DNA from: Sphingobacteriales bacterium 50-39
GTDB lineage: Bacteria; Bacteroidota; Bacteroidia; Chitinophagales; Chitinophagaceae
Direction: 5' to 3'
DNA length: 64,000 nucleotides
NCBI GenBank assembly: GCA_001898505.1
Contig: MKTZ01000002.1
Span: forward strand, 62,001 to 126,000
The notes beneath the pieces were generated by a model. It was given only the letters and a program-made list of their open reading frames with translations, was not told the DNA's origin and ran no database searches. Numbering within the stretch: the first letter of the stretch is position 1; every line of letters starts with the position of its first letter. Positions 43,779 through 53,158 of this stretch are shown piece by piece. The position numbers were made by a program, and so were the translations under genes.

Positions 43779-45560
43779 ATGGATATTATCAGTCAGATCA
43801 GAACGGCCACCGGGAAGACCCTCCTTGACAGCTATCAATATGGCATTGCGCCCCAGGATATTCAGATCAATGAGACCAAGCCCGAATTCGAAGGCGACTA
43901 CACGGTGGTGTTATTCTCTTTTGTTAAAAGCTTGAAAAAATCCCCAGAAACCCTTGGGAATGAGCTGGGGCAGACCCTTCTCAAAAACTATCCGCAGCTG
44001 TTCTCTTCTTACAACGTGATCAAGGGGTTCCTCAATCTGACGATATCCGATGCTTATTGGACCACCTTTATATCCACTCATCATGCCAACCCCCGGTTTG
44101 GGCTTAAGGAAAGCAATGGCCGAAAGGTCATGGTGGAATATTCGTCACCTAATACCAACAAGCCTCTGCACCTGGGCCATCTCCGGAACAACTTCTTAGG
44201 ATGGAGCGTAGCGGCCCTTTATAAGGCCAATGGCTATGACATCGTCAAGACCTGTATAGCCAATGACAGAGGCATCCATATCTGTAAGAGCATGATCGCC
44301 TGGAAGCAGTTTGCGGGTGGCGCCACGCCGGCCAGCACCGGTACAAAAGGGGATCATTTCGTAGGCGATTACTATGTAATGTTCGGGGAAGAGCACAAGC
44401 GCCAGATGGCTGAGCTGGAAGCAACCGGCATGAGCAAAGAACAGGCAGAGAAAGAAGCGCCCATTATGAAAGCTGCCCAACAAATGCTTGTGGATTGGGA
44501 GGCAGGCAAGCCGGATGTCATGGAATTGTGGAAGACCATGAACAGCTGGGTATACGCAGGCTTTGACGAGACATATAAACGTATAGGCAGCGATTTCGAT
44601 AAGATATATTATGAGAGCGATACCTATCTGCTTGGCAAGGACCTGGTAGAATACGGGCTGAAAAAAGGCGTATTCTTCCGCAAGGACGATGGCAGCGTAT
44701 GGATCGACCTGGAAGCCGACGGTCTGGATCAGAAGATCGTACAGCGGAGAGATGGCACAGCCGTATACATGACCCAGGACATCGGCCTGGCCGTTAAAAA
44801 ATACGAAGAGTATCATGCTGACCAAAGCATTTATGTGGTGGGGGATGAGCAAAATTATCATTTCAAGGTCTTAAAGCTCATTTGTCAGAAGCTGGAGCTG
44901 CCGTCCGCTAATGGTATCTTTCACCTTAGCTATGGAATGGTGGAGCTGCCCACGGGCCGGATGAAGACACGCGAGGGCACGGTTGTCGATGCGGACGATC
45001 TGCTGGATGAAATGACAAAAGAGGCGGAGGCCAAGACAAAAGAGCAAGGCAAGACGGAGGGATTCACCTCCGAAGAGCTGAAAGATCTTTACGACATCAT
45101 CGGCCTTGGGGGACTCAAGTTCTTCCTGCTGCGGGTTGACCCGAAGAAAAGGATGGTTTTCAATCCCTCGGAATCCATCGACCTGCATGGCTACACAGCC
45201 ACTTTTATACAGTATGCTTATACGAGGATACGCAGCATATTCCGAAAAGAAGGGGCTTCTATCGAGACAGCGGCGGATGCTGACACTCCCCTCCTGCCCC
45301 TGGAGAAAAAACTTCTTGTCCAATTGGAAAAATACCCGGCCATACTTAGTCAGGCGGTGGAAGAAATGAGCCCGTCTGTAGTTGCTGCCTATACATTTGA
45401 AGTAGCTCAAACATTCAACTCTTTTTACGCCGCCCACAAGGTAGCCAATGCCGAAACACCTGAGAAAAAAGCCTTGCGTTTGCAATTGTGCCGGCTGACA
45501 GGTACGGTATTGCAGTCTGCCATGGGGCTGTTGGGGATCCGTATGCCGGAGAGGATGTAG
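43779..45560 (+). CDS. argS: Arginyl-tRNA synthetase
   Basis: A 593-residue class I synthetase. The longer frame from 43662 is rejected since the family N terminus begins at MDIISQIRTATGKTLLDSYQ. Motifs: VEYSSPNTNKPLHLGHLRNN with the HIGH-equivalent HLGH, ANDRGIHICKSM, the KMSKS-equivalent GRMKTREGTVVD, and the C-terminal anticodon-binding DALR-like region (YTRIRSIFRKEG ... AHKVANAETPEKKALRLQL, read in parts). It charges tRNA-Arg in the cytoplasm. A TACCTTCG sequence about 25 nt upstream is a weak -7 candidate. Confidence 0.97.
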   Translation: MDIISQIRTATGKTLLDSYQYGIAPQDIQINETKPEFEGDYTVVLFSFVKSLKKSPETLGNELGQTLLKNYPQLFSSYNVIKGFLNLTISDAYWTTFISTHHANPRFGLKESNGRKVMVEYSSPNTNKPLHLGHLRNNFLGWSVAALYKANGYDIVKTCIANDRGIHICKSMIAWKQFAGGATPASTGTKGDHFVGDYYVMFGEEHKRQMAELEATGMSKEQAEKEAPIMKAAQQMLVDWEAGKPDVMELWKTMNSWVYAGFDETYKRIGSDFDKIYYESDTYLLGKDLVEYGLKKGVFFRKDDGSVWIDLEADGLDQKIVQRRDGTAVYMTQDIGLAVKKYEEYHADQSIYVVGDEQNYHFKVLKLICQKLELPSANGIFHLSYGMVELPTGRMKTREGTVVDADDLLDEMTKEAEAKTKEQGKTEGFTSEELKDLYDIIGLGGLKFFLLRVDPKKRMVFNPSESIDLHGYTATFIQYAYTRIRSIFRKEGASIETAADADTPLLPLEKKLLVQLEKYPAILSQAVEEMSPSVVAAYTFEVAQTFNSFYAAHKVANAETPEKKALRLQLCRLTGTVLQSAMGLLGIRMPERM

Positions 45561-45561
45561 A

Positions 45562-47631
45562 TTACTTCAGCACGACACCTCCCAGCGGCGGAAGATGCAC
45601 CTTTATCTCGTATCTGTCCTCGGCTTCGTCTACCAGGCGGACGGACACTTCGGGGTTATATACATCTCCTGTCCCCCAATACTTTTTATCATCGCTGTTG
45701 AATATTTCTTTCCAGACAGATTTGCCCGAAGCATATATCGTCCAGTCCCTGCGCACCACCGGGGTCAGATTCAGTACCACCAGCAGATCTCCTGCCGGAT
45801 CCTTGCCCTTCCGGCGGTATACGATGACACATTCATCCCGGTGTGAAAGATCTATCCATTCGAACCCGTAGATGGAGAATTGATTTTCGTACATCGCAGG
45901 TTCGCTCGTCAGAAGTCTGTTCAGGTCACGGACGCAATCCTTCAGCCCGCTGTGGCTCGGCCACTGCAGCAGATTCCAGGGCAGCTCGCTCTTATAGTTC
46001 CATTCCGATGTAGACCCGAATTCGTTGCCCATAAAGAGCAGCTTTCCTCCGGGATGCGTCAGCATATACGTATAAAGCAGCCGCAGGTTGGCGAACTTCT
46101 GCCAGTCGTCACCCGGCATCTTATAGATCATGGGAGATTTACCATGCACCACCTCATCGTGACTCAAAGGCAGCATAAAGTTCTCATCATAAAAGTACAT
46201 CATACTAAAAGAGAACTTGTTCTGATGATGCTTCCGGTAGACAGGGTCGATCTTGAAGTAGTTCAATGTATCGTGCATCCATCCCATCATCCACTTCATA
46301 CCAAAGCCCAGCCCTCCGGCAAATGTAGGGCGGCTCACACCAGGCCAGTCTGTGGCTTCTTCTGCAATGGTCTGTACGTCCGGGAAATCCCGGAAAAGGG
46401 TTTCATTGAGATCTTTGATAAAGGCAATGGCCTCCAGATTGCCGTCCCCTCCATGCTCATTGGGCTCCCAGGCGCCCGCCTGACGGGAATAATTTAGTTT
46501 TAGCATGGAGCTTACCGCATCCACCCGCATACCGTCGGCATGGAAGCAATCCAGCCAAAACCGGGCATTGCTGATAAGAAAGCTCTTTACCTCTCCCCGC
46601 TTGTAATTAAAGATATAGCTGTTCCAGTCCGGGTGAAACCCCTTGCGCATATCTGCATATTCATAGGTATTGGCCCCGTCAAATAGATATAACCCATGTG
46701 CATCGTATGGGAAATGAGAAGGCACCCAATCCAGGATCACCCCGATGTCGGCCTGGTGAAAAGCCTCTACCAGCGCCATAAAACCCTGCGGATCGCCGAA
46801 CCGGGAGGTCGGGGCATAATAACCCGTACCCTGATAGCCCCAGCTCCCGTCAAACGGATGCTCCATCACGGGCATCAGCTCCACATGGGTAAACCCCATC
46901 TCTTTCACATAAGGCACCAGTCGCTCCCTTATCTGGTCATAGCTGTTGTATCGCTCTTCATCATTCTTGTCGGGACGCATCCAGCTGGCAAGATGTACCT
47001 CGTAAACACTCCACGGCGCCTGTAGGGAATTATGCTTCTTCCTCTTCCGCAGCCACTCTTCGTCCTTCCACTGATACTGCAGGTCCCAGGTGATGCTGGC
47101 GGTATAGGGACGTTTCTCCCAAAAATGTGCATAAGGATCCCCCTTGTCCAGGCGCTGGCCGTCTGCGCTGCGTATGTGGTACTTATATGCCTCGCCCCTG
47201 GGGAGATTGGGTATGAACCCTTCCCAGATGCCGGACCGTTCCAGCCTCACGAACAAAGGATGGGCGTCGGGATCCCAGCCGTTGAAGTGACCGATGACAG
47301 ATATATACGTGGCATTCGGCGCCCATACGGAAAAATAATATCCTTCCTTCCCCAGCACCGTCACCCGGTGCGATCCAAATAATTTGTATACCTGATAATG
47401 GGTGCCCTGCTGAAAATTTCGGATATCCTCCTCCGTGAATAAAGAGTAATTCCACACGGGTTTCGTAGCATCTACGAAATGGACATCTTCATATCGGGGT
47501 GTGTAGGTAGTAGCCAATTTGTTTCTATTATTTTTATGAAATAATACAATTCCTGCATCAAGGGGTGCGACGTGCAACCACCGGATGAACGCCTTGTCCT
47601 TTAACGTAAATTTAAGGGTTCGTCCTTGCAT
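45562..47631 (-). CDS. glgB: 1,4-alpha-glucan branching enzyme
   Basis: A GH13 enzyme of up to 689 residues from the ATG at 47631. An in-frame TTG at 47517 would start MATTYTPRYEDVHFVDATK, closer to where family similarity begins, and would leave a 190-nt divergent promoter region; the true start is unsettled. After an N-terminal CBM48 domain (YFSVWAPNATYISVIGHFNGW) come the catalytic motifs: GMRVDAVSSM with nucleophile Asp371, AEEATDWPG with the acid/base Glu, and LPLSHDEVVHGK. It makes alpha-1,6 branches in glycogen, working with GlgA and GlgC encoded about 8 kb further on. Confidence 0.95.
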   Translation of the reverse strand: MQGRTLKFTLKDKAFIRWLHVAPLDAGIVLFHKNNRNKLATTYTPRYEDVHFVDATKPVWNYSLFTEEDIRNFQQGTHYQVYKLFGSHRVTVLGKEGYYFSVWAPNATYISVIGHFNGWDPDAHPLFVRLERSGIWEGFIPNLPRGEAYKYHIRSADGQRLDKGDPYAHFWEKRPYTASITWDLQYQWKDEEWLRKRKKHNSLQAPWSVYEVHLASWMRPDKNDEERYNSYDQIRERLVPYVKEMGFTHVELMPVMEHPFDGSWGYQGTGYYAPTSRFGDPQGFMALVEAFHQADIGVILDWVPSHFPYDAHGLYLFDGANTYEYADMRKGFHPDWNSYIFNYKRGEVKSFLISNARFWLDCFHADGMRVDAVSSMLKLNYSRQAGAWEPNEHGGDGNLEAIAFIKDLNETLFRDFPDVQTIAEEATDWPGVSRPTFAGGLGFGMKWMMGWMHDTLNYFKIDPVYRKHHQNKFSFSMMYFYDENFMLPLSHDEVVHGKSPMIYKMPGDDWQKFANLRLLYTYMLTHPGGKLLFMGNEFGSTSEWNYKSELPWNLLQWPSHSGLKDCVRDLNRLLTSEPAMYENQFSIYGFEWIDLSHRDECVIVYRRKGKDPAGDLLVVLNLTPVVRRDWTIYASGKSVWKEIFNSDDKKYWGTGDVYNPEVSVRLVDEAEDRYEIKVHLPPLGGVVLK

Positions 47632-47710
47632 ATCCTTTTTTTTACGAATAATTTGTACCGGGAACCTGTCAACTGAAAAAACATTACTAAATCCATTACT
47701 GCACCTATCC

Positions 47711-50518
47711 ATGCGCCTTCTAATTGCTATGATCGTGGCCGTCTTTCTCCCTTTTCACTATGCTATTTCCCAATCCGCCCCTCCTCCTAAGCCACCGGGG
47801 GCCCTTGTAAAGGGGATGGTCACAGACAGCACCGAAAAGAAGAACCTTTCCGGTGGCTCCGTATTGATACTGCAAAAAACAGACTCCATCATCATCAAAC
47901 ATACCCGCACCGACAAGACCGGGAATTTTCAGCTAAAGGACATCCCGCCCGGTCATTATCTTTTGCTGGTGACCTATCCTTCCTATGCCGACTATGTAGA
48001 TGACCTGGAAATAAAAGACTCCCTCCCCCATACCCTTCCTCCTATCGGACTCGTACTAAAAAGCAAGCTGCTGGAAGCAGTGGTGGTCAGCGGCAACAAG
48101 GCCATCCGTATGAAGGGCGATACCCTCGAGTTCAAGGCCGACAGTTTCCACACTCAGGCTGGCGCCACGGTGGAAGAGCTTCTGAAAAAACTGCCCGGCA
48201 TACAGGTGGACAGCAAAGGCCAGATCACGGCCCAGGGACAGACGGTAAAGAAAGTGCTCGTGGACGGGGAAGAGTTCTTTGGGGATGACCCCACTCTCGT
48301 CACCCAGAACCTCCGCGCCGACATGGTGGACAAGGTACAGGTATATGATAAAAAGAGCGAACAGGCAAACTTCACGGGCATCGACGATGGTCAAAGGGAC
48401 AAGACCATCAACCTCAAGCTAAAGGACAATAAGAAGAATGGTTACTTTGGCAAGCTCAGCGCCGGTCAGGGTTCCGACGGGTTTTACGACTATGAGGCTA
48501 TGATCAATTATTTCCGCAAAAAGGAAAAGATCGCTGTCTATGGCATTACCTCCAACACGGGAAAGACAGGTCTCAACTGGCAGGAAAGGGATAATTACGG
48601 ACAGAGCATGGCGGGCAACTTCGATTATGACGAGCTAAATGGGTATACCTTCAATGGCCTGAATAATGATTTCGAATCCTGGGACGGCAGATACAACGGT
48701 CAGGGCTTGCCTTCCGTAAAGACGGGTGGCCTGCACTATAATAACAAATGGGACGATGACCGGCAGTCTGTTAATGGCAACTACAAGGTCATGCAGCTGG
48801 ATGTACACAATTTCAGCACCACCAACTCCAAGAACATCCTGCCCGATTCATTTTATTTCAACAACCAGAACCAGCGCTCCTTCGATCATATTCTTCGCCA
48901 TACCACGGACGGCAGCTACGAGATAAAGTTCGACTCCACCTCTACGCTCAAGCTTATGGCCAATGGCGGCATGGACCATAAAGATACTTACAACAATTTT
49001 ACTTCCGAAGCTTTGGCCAGCGACAGCAGCCTGGTCAACCGCAACACGCGCACCATCTCCACCATCGGGGACAACAGAGCCGTCAACAGTGACCTTCTCT
49101 GGAAGAAGAGAATGGCAAAAAAAGGCAGGACCCTTTCGGTCAACATCCGGGAGAATTATTCAAACAATACTTCTACCGGTGTCCTGGGATCTACCACCAC
49201 CTTCTATGATCAGGGGACGTTCACCCGCGACTCCATCGTCGACCAGCATAAGGACTTCCATACCGAGAACGTGCTGTTCGACACCAAGATCACCTATACC
49301 GAGCCGCTTTCGAAAGTCTCCTTTCTGACAGCCACCTACAGTCTGTCCGTCAACAACAGCCATTCCAACCGCAATTCGTACAATAGGGATGCAGGAGGTA
49401 AGTATACCAGCCTGGACTCGCTATACAGCAATGACTATCAGTTCAACGTCCTCACCAACACGGGTGGCCTCAACTATACATTCCTGAAAAAGAAGTGGCG
49501 GGTAGCAGCCGGCTCCGGCATCGGCTTTACCAGGTTTGACCAGCGGGATATCCATGCCGATACCAACACCCAACGACGATTTGTGAACTGGTATCCCAAC
49601 GCCTCGCTCAGCTATGCTTTCAGCGCTCAGAAAAATATAGAGGTCCGCTACAACGGCAGTATGAACCAACCTAGTCTCAACCAGATACAGCCCATCCGGA
49701 CCAATGACGACCCGCTCAATATCATCGTCGGCAACCCGGGTCTCAAGCCCGAGTTCCGCCACCGGATCAACTTCTTTTATAGGGATTACAAGCTATTGTC
49801 GGAACGGGGCATCTGGATGAACGCTTCCTACAACTTCACACAGAACGCTCTTAGCAACAGCTCGAATATTGACACTTCGGGCAAAAGAACTTCCCAGACT
49901 GTCAATGTCGACGGCAATCATTCCCTCAATGGCTATCTGAGCTATGACCGTAAATTGAAAAAACTGGGAATGTACACCGGCCTGTTTGCCAATTTCAACC
50001 TGAACGCCAATTCCAGCATCATCAATAACCTGAAGAATACAACTAACAGCAATAGCTATACGTTTGGGTTCAGCCTTTACAAATCCAAGGATAAGAAATA
50101 TGACGCCAGCATCCGGCCCTCCGCCACCTATACGGACAGCCGTTCGTCTATAAACACACAGACATCTACCAAATACTGGACATATACGATCCATCCCGAT
50201 CTCAATATCTATCTGCCGTTGAAATTCTACGTCCATGCCGACGCTGACGTCAACCTGCGGCCAAAGACAGCCGTATTTACCAATAATCTCAATAACACCC
50301 TGCTGAACGCTTCGCTGGGCAAGAAATTCCTTAAGAACGACGCCCTGGTGATAAGTCTGTCCGGCAACGACCTGTTGAATCAAAATATCGGATTCAATCG
50401 AAATACGTATAGTAACTTTATAAGCCAAAACACCTTCAGCACTATCAAAAGATATTTTATGCTGACAGCCGTCTGGAATTTTACAAAAGCCGGTACCCCC
50501 GCACCCAACAATCGTTAA
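47711..50518 (+). CDS. Outer-membrane beta-barrel receptor-like protein (PF14905 type)
   Basis: A 935-residue protein starting at the ATG that opens a signal peptide (LIAMIVAVFLPFHYAISQS). A carboxypeptidase-D-like domain (VKGMVTDSTEKKNLSGGSVL) and a plug region (AGATVEELLKKLPGIQVDSKGQ, GQTVKKVLVDGEEFFGDDP) precede a large barrel with NPGLKPEFRHRINFFYRDY. It resembles TonB-dependent receptors without a typical SusD partner. A GLPGLI protein follows after 19 nt, a pairing that is frequent in Bacteroidetes. The longer frame from 47585 is rejected because it lacks a signal at its start. Confidence 0.9.
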   Translation: MRLLIAMIVAVFLPFHYAISQSAPPPKPPGALVKGMVTDSTEKKNLSGGSVLILQKTDSIIIKHTRTDKTGNFQLKDIPPGHYLLLVTYPSYADYVDDLEIKDSLPHTLPPIGLVLKSKLLEAVVVSGNKAIRMKGDTLEFKADSFHTQAGATVEELLKKLPGIQVDSKGQITAQGQTVKKVLVDGEEFFGDDPTLVTQNLRADMVDKVQVYDKKSEQANFTGIDDGQRDKTINLKLKDNKKNGYFGKLSAGQGSDGFYDYEAMINYFRKKEKIAVYGITSNTGKTGLNWQERDNYGQSMAGNFDYDELNGYTFNGLNNDFESWDGRYNGQGLPSVKTGGLHYNNKWDDDRQSVNGNYKVMQLDVHNFSTTNSKNILPDSFYFNNQNQRSFDHILRHTTDGSYEIKFDSTSTLKLMANGGMDHKDTYNNFTSEALASDSSLVNRNTRTISTIGDNRAVNSDLLWKKRMAKKGRTLSVNIRENYSNNTSTGVLGSTTTFYDQGTFTRDSIVDQHKDFHTENVLFDTKITYTEPLSKVSFLTATYSLSVNNSHSNRNSYNRDAGGKYTSLDSLYSNDYQFNVLTNTGGLNYTFLKKKWRVAAGSGIGFTRFDQRDIHADTNTQRRFVNWYPNASLSYAFSAQKNIEVRYNGSMNQPSLNQIQPIRTNDDPLNIIVGNPGLKPEFRHRINFFYRDYKLLSERGIWMNASYNFTQNALSNSSNIDTSGKRTSQTVNVDGNHSLNGYLSYDRKLKKLGMYTGLFANFNLNANSSIINNLKNTTNSNSYTFGFSLYKSKDKKYDASIRPSATYTDSRSSINTQTSTKYWTYTIHPDLNIYLPLKFYVHADADVNLRPKTAVFTNNLNNTLLNASLGKKFLKNDALVISLSGNDLLNQNIGFNRNTYSNFISQNTFSTIKRYFMLTAVWNFTKAGTPAPNNR

Positions 50519-50537
50519 AACATTACAAGACCTCATC

Positions 50538-51287
50538 ATGAAAATAGCGCATACATCTCTCCTGCTTATCCTTACTGCGATCATGCTGCAGGCACGGGCG
50601 CAGAATACTATTTTTCTTTCCCAGGGAAAGATCGAATACGAAAGAAGGTTCAACCAGTATTCCCTGCTCGAGGAGGACAACACATGGTCGGAAGTGGAAA
50701 AGAAATCGATGTCCCAATTCAGGACCTCTTATTTCGATATGCTGTTCACCCGCAACAAGACGCTGTACAAGCCCGGTGCCCGGGAAGGCGCGGGCACCAG
50801 TCCCATGTGGTTCTCGGAACAGCCAGGGCAGAATAACATCATCTACTCCGACCTGGAAAATGAGAAAAGCACCAGCCAGAAAAAAGTATTTGAAGAAACT
50901 TTCCTTGTAACGGACAGCCTCCGGAAGATCAGGTGGAAACTGACGGACGAGACCCGGGTCATTGCAGGCTTCAATTGCCGCAGGGCCAATGCCATCATCA
51001 TGGACTCCATCTACGTGGTAGCTTTTTATACGGATGAGATCCTTACCACCGGGGGGCCAGAGTCTTTTACCGGATTGCCAGGCATGATCCTGGGAATAGC
51101 CCTACCTCACCAGCATGTCACCTGGTTTGCTACCAAGGTGGAGTCGGTATCTGTAGCCGATACCCAGGTTGCCCCGCCGCAAAAAGGTAAGAAGACGGAT
51201 ATTGCCGGGTTGAAAGAAACATTGAACACGGCATTGAAGGACTGGGGAAAATATGGGCAGCGGTTCATACAGGCGGCCATGCTGTGA
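50538..51287 (+). CDS. GLPGLI family protein
   Basis: A 249-residue secreted protein with signal peptide (HTSLLLILTAIMLQARAQ). It shows the family's N-terminal pattern GKIEYERRFN, the mid-domain VIAGFNCRRANA, and the naming motif as FTGLPGMILGI. The family is restricted largely to Bacteroidetes and its molecular role is not known; proximity to barrel genes suggests an envelope function with the preceding receptor. Confidence 0.92.
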   Translation: MKIAHTSLLLILTAIMLQARAQNTIFLSQGKIEYERRFNQYSLLEEDNTWSEVEKKSMSQFRTSYFDMLFTRNKTLYKPGAREGAGTSPMWFSEQPGQNNIIYSDLENEKSTSQKKVFEETFLVTDSLRKIRWKLTDETRVIAGFNCRRANAIIMDSIYVVAFYTDEILTTGGPESFTGLPGMILGIALPHQHVTWFATKVESVSVADTQVAPPQKGKKTDIAGLKETLNTALKDWGKYGQRFIQAAML

Positions 51288-51301
51288 CGGCCGGCCAAGG
51301 C

Positions 51302-53158
51302 TCAATTCGCCGACCGCTTCAGCTCCAGTATCCACATCTCGCCCGCTGGAATGGCCGGGATATTCTGCAGGGGATAGCGCTTGCCCGTGATCACATCCAC
51401 CGCTTCCCCAAATCCGGCCGTCCGTTCACTGTATCGTTCGACGTCCAGCCTGGCCGGCAAAGAGTCCGTATTCATGGCACACAGCACCGTCTGTTTCGCA
51501 TCCCATCGAAAATAGACATACAACCCGTGGCTCGGCACATACTGCATCAATTTTCCTGTTTTCAATGCCGACGATCCTTTTCTGAAATTGGCCAGTGTCC
51601 GCACCAGATCCTGTACCGACTTTTCATCGGCGGATAACCCTTCTCCTGTGAACGCGCTCTTCCTGTCTCCCCGCCAGCCGCCCGGAAAATCCAGCCGCAC
51701 CCATCCATCCGGGTTGGAAAAACCCTTCATCAATATTTCCGTACCATAGTACAGCTGCGGTATGCCCCGGCAGGTAAGCAGCCACTCGATCCCCACCTTT
51801 TGCTTGCCTACATTTTCACCTACCTGGGAGAACCACCGGCTCATATCGTGGTTGTCGAGGAAAATGACATTGCGGCTGGGGTCTTTGTATAAAAAATCAT
51901 TGCTTAAGGTATTGTACAACTTCATCACTCCCTCCGTCCAGCCCTGCTTTTCCGTCAACGCAGGAAGAATACCGTAAAAATTGCATTGAAAATCCACAGC
52001 GCCCTGTAAATTGCTCTTGTAGGCGTTTACGATATTATTCTCCACAAAAAAGGCCTGGTTGGACACCCCATGGACCCATGTCTCGCCAAAGAGCGTGATC
52101 CTGGGGTACTCATCCGTGAGCGCCTTGTTACAGCGGTTCATAAAAGCAAGATCATTGTAGATATAGGTGTCGATCCGCCAGCCATCCACTCCAAAGGTCT
52201 CCACACACCAGATGGCATGCTGAATAAGAAAATTGGCTGCATATGGATCGCCCTGGTTGATATCCGGCATGTCCGTGGTAAACCAGCCATCGCTGGTGAT
52301 CTTTTTATCGGCCATCGACGCATGCGGGTCCATCAGCGGCTGATCCCTGTAGCTGGTCTGTGTAAATTTCGGCCACTGGTGCAGCCAGTTCCCGGAGGGG
52401 GCATCCTGTACTAAGAAATGATAAAGCCCTACATGATTGTATACGGCATCCTGTATCAGCTTCATGCCGCGGCGATGCAGCTCATCGCTCAATTTTTTAT
52501 ATACTCCCGCGCCGCCCAGTCTCGGGTCGATGGTATAGTGATCGGTGAACGCATACCCGTGCTCTGTCCTGTTGGGCATATCGTTCAACAGCACAGGCGT
52601 CATCCACAAGGTCGTTACCCCTAGTCCCTGCAGATAGTCCAGGTGATCGATGACTCCCTGCATATCCCCGCCGTGACGCAGGTAAATGGAGTCCCTGTTC
52701 AGGGATTGATCGCGCAGGCCCGGCACACGGTCGTTGCCCGGATCACCATTGCTCCACCTGTCCGGCATAAGAAAATAGATAAAGTCGGCGCTCGTGACCC
52801 CTTGCGCGAACTGGCTGCCATTCCCGGCCCGGCGGGGCAGCAATGCATAGTCGATCACCGACATTCCGCCCGCAGTCTTTATCCGGATCTTCATCGTTCC
52901 CGGACGAGCTTCCTTCCCGATGTGCAGATCGAGGAATATATAGTGAGGATTCGCAGCAGGCTGTACTTTCAATACCTGTACACCCGGATAGCTGATGGAG
53001 ATGGAAGGAGCAGCCGTCCAGCTGGTGTCCCGTAGCATCAATTGCAGGTTTGCGTTTTTCATGCCTACCCACCAGTTGGTGGGGTAGATCCGGACGCCTT
53101 CTTCGCCTCGCAATGCCCCGGCCAATATCAGGAAAAAAATGATAATGCTCTTTTTCAT
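51302..53158 (-). CDS. GH13 alpha-amylase family enzyme (neopullulanase/cyclomaltodextrinase-like)
   Basis: A 618-residue enzyme with signal peptide (IIIFFLILAGALRGEEG). An N-terminal beta-sandwich module (YPTNWWVGMKNANLQLMLRD) characteristic of cyclomaltodextrinase-type enzymes precedes the GH13 barrel. Catalytic residues are in DGWRIDTYIYND (nucleophile), LFGETWVHG (acid/base) and FLDNHDMSRWF. It should hydrolyse maltodextrins or related alpha-glucans in the periplasm, similar to SusA. Its start overlaps the upstream maltose-type permease gene by 4 nt, so degradation and import are made together. Confidence 0.93.
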   Translation of the reverse strand: MKKSIIIFFLILAGALRGEEGVRIYPTNWWVGMKNANLQLMLRDTSWTAAPSISISYPGVQVLKVQPAANPHYIFLDLHIGKEARPGTMKIRIKTAGGMSVIDYALLPRRAGNGSQFAQGVTSADFIYFLMPDRWSNGDPGNDRVPGLRDQSLNRDSIYLRHGGDMQGVIDHLDYLQGLGVTTLWMTPVLLNDMPNRTEHGYAFTDHYTIDPRLGGAGVYKKLSDELHRRGMKLIQDAVYNHVGLYHFLVQDAPSGNWLHQWPKFTQTSYRDQPLMDPHASMADKKITSDGWFTTDMPDINQGDPYAANFLIQHAIWCVETFGVDGWRIDTYIYNDLAFMNRCNKALTDEYPRITLFGETWVHGVSNQAFFVENNIVNAYKSNLQGAVDFQCNFYGILPALTEKQGWTEGVMKLYNTLSNDFLYKDPSRNVIFLDNHDMSRWFSQVGENVGKQKVGIEWLLTCRGIPQLYYGTEILMKGFSNPDGWVRLDFPGGWRGDRKSAFTGEGLSADEKSVQDLVRTLANFRKGSSALKTGKLMQYVPSHGLYVYFRWDAKQTVLCAMNTDSLPARLDVERYSERTAGFGEAVDVITGKRYPLQNIPAIPAGEMWILELKRSAN

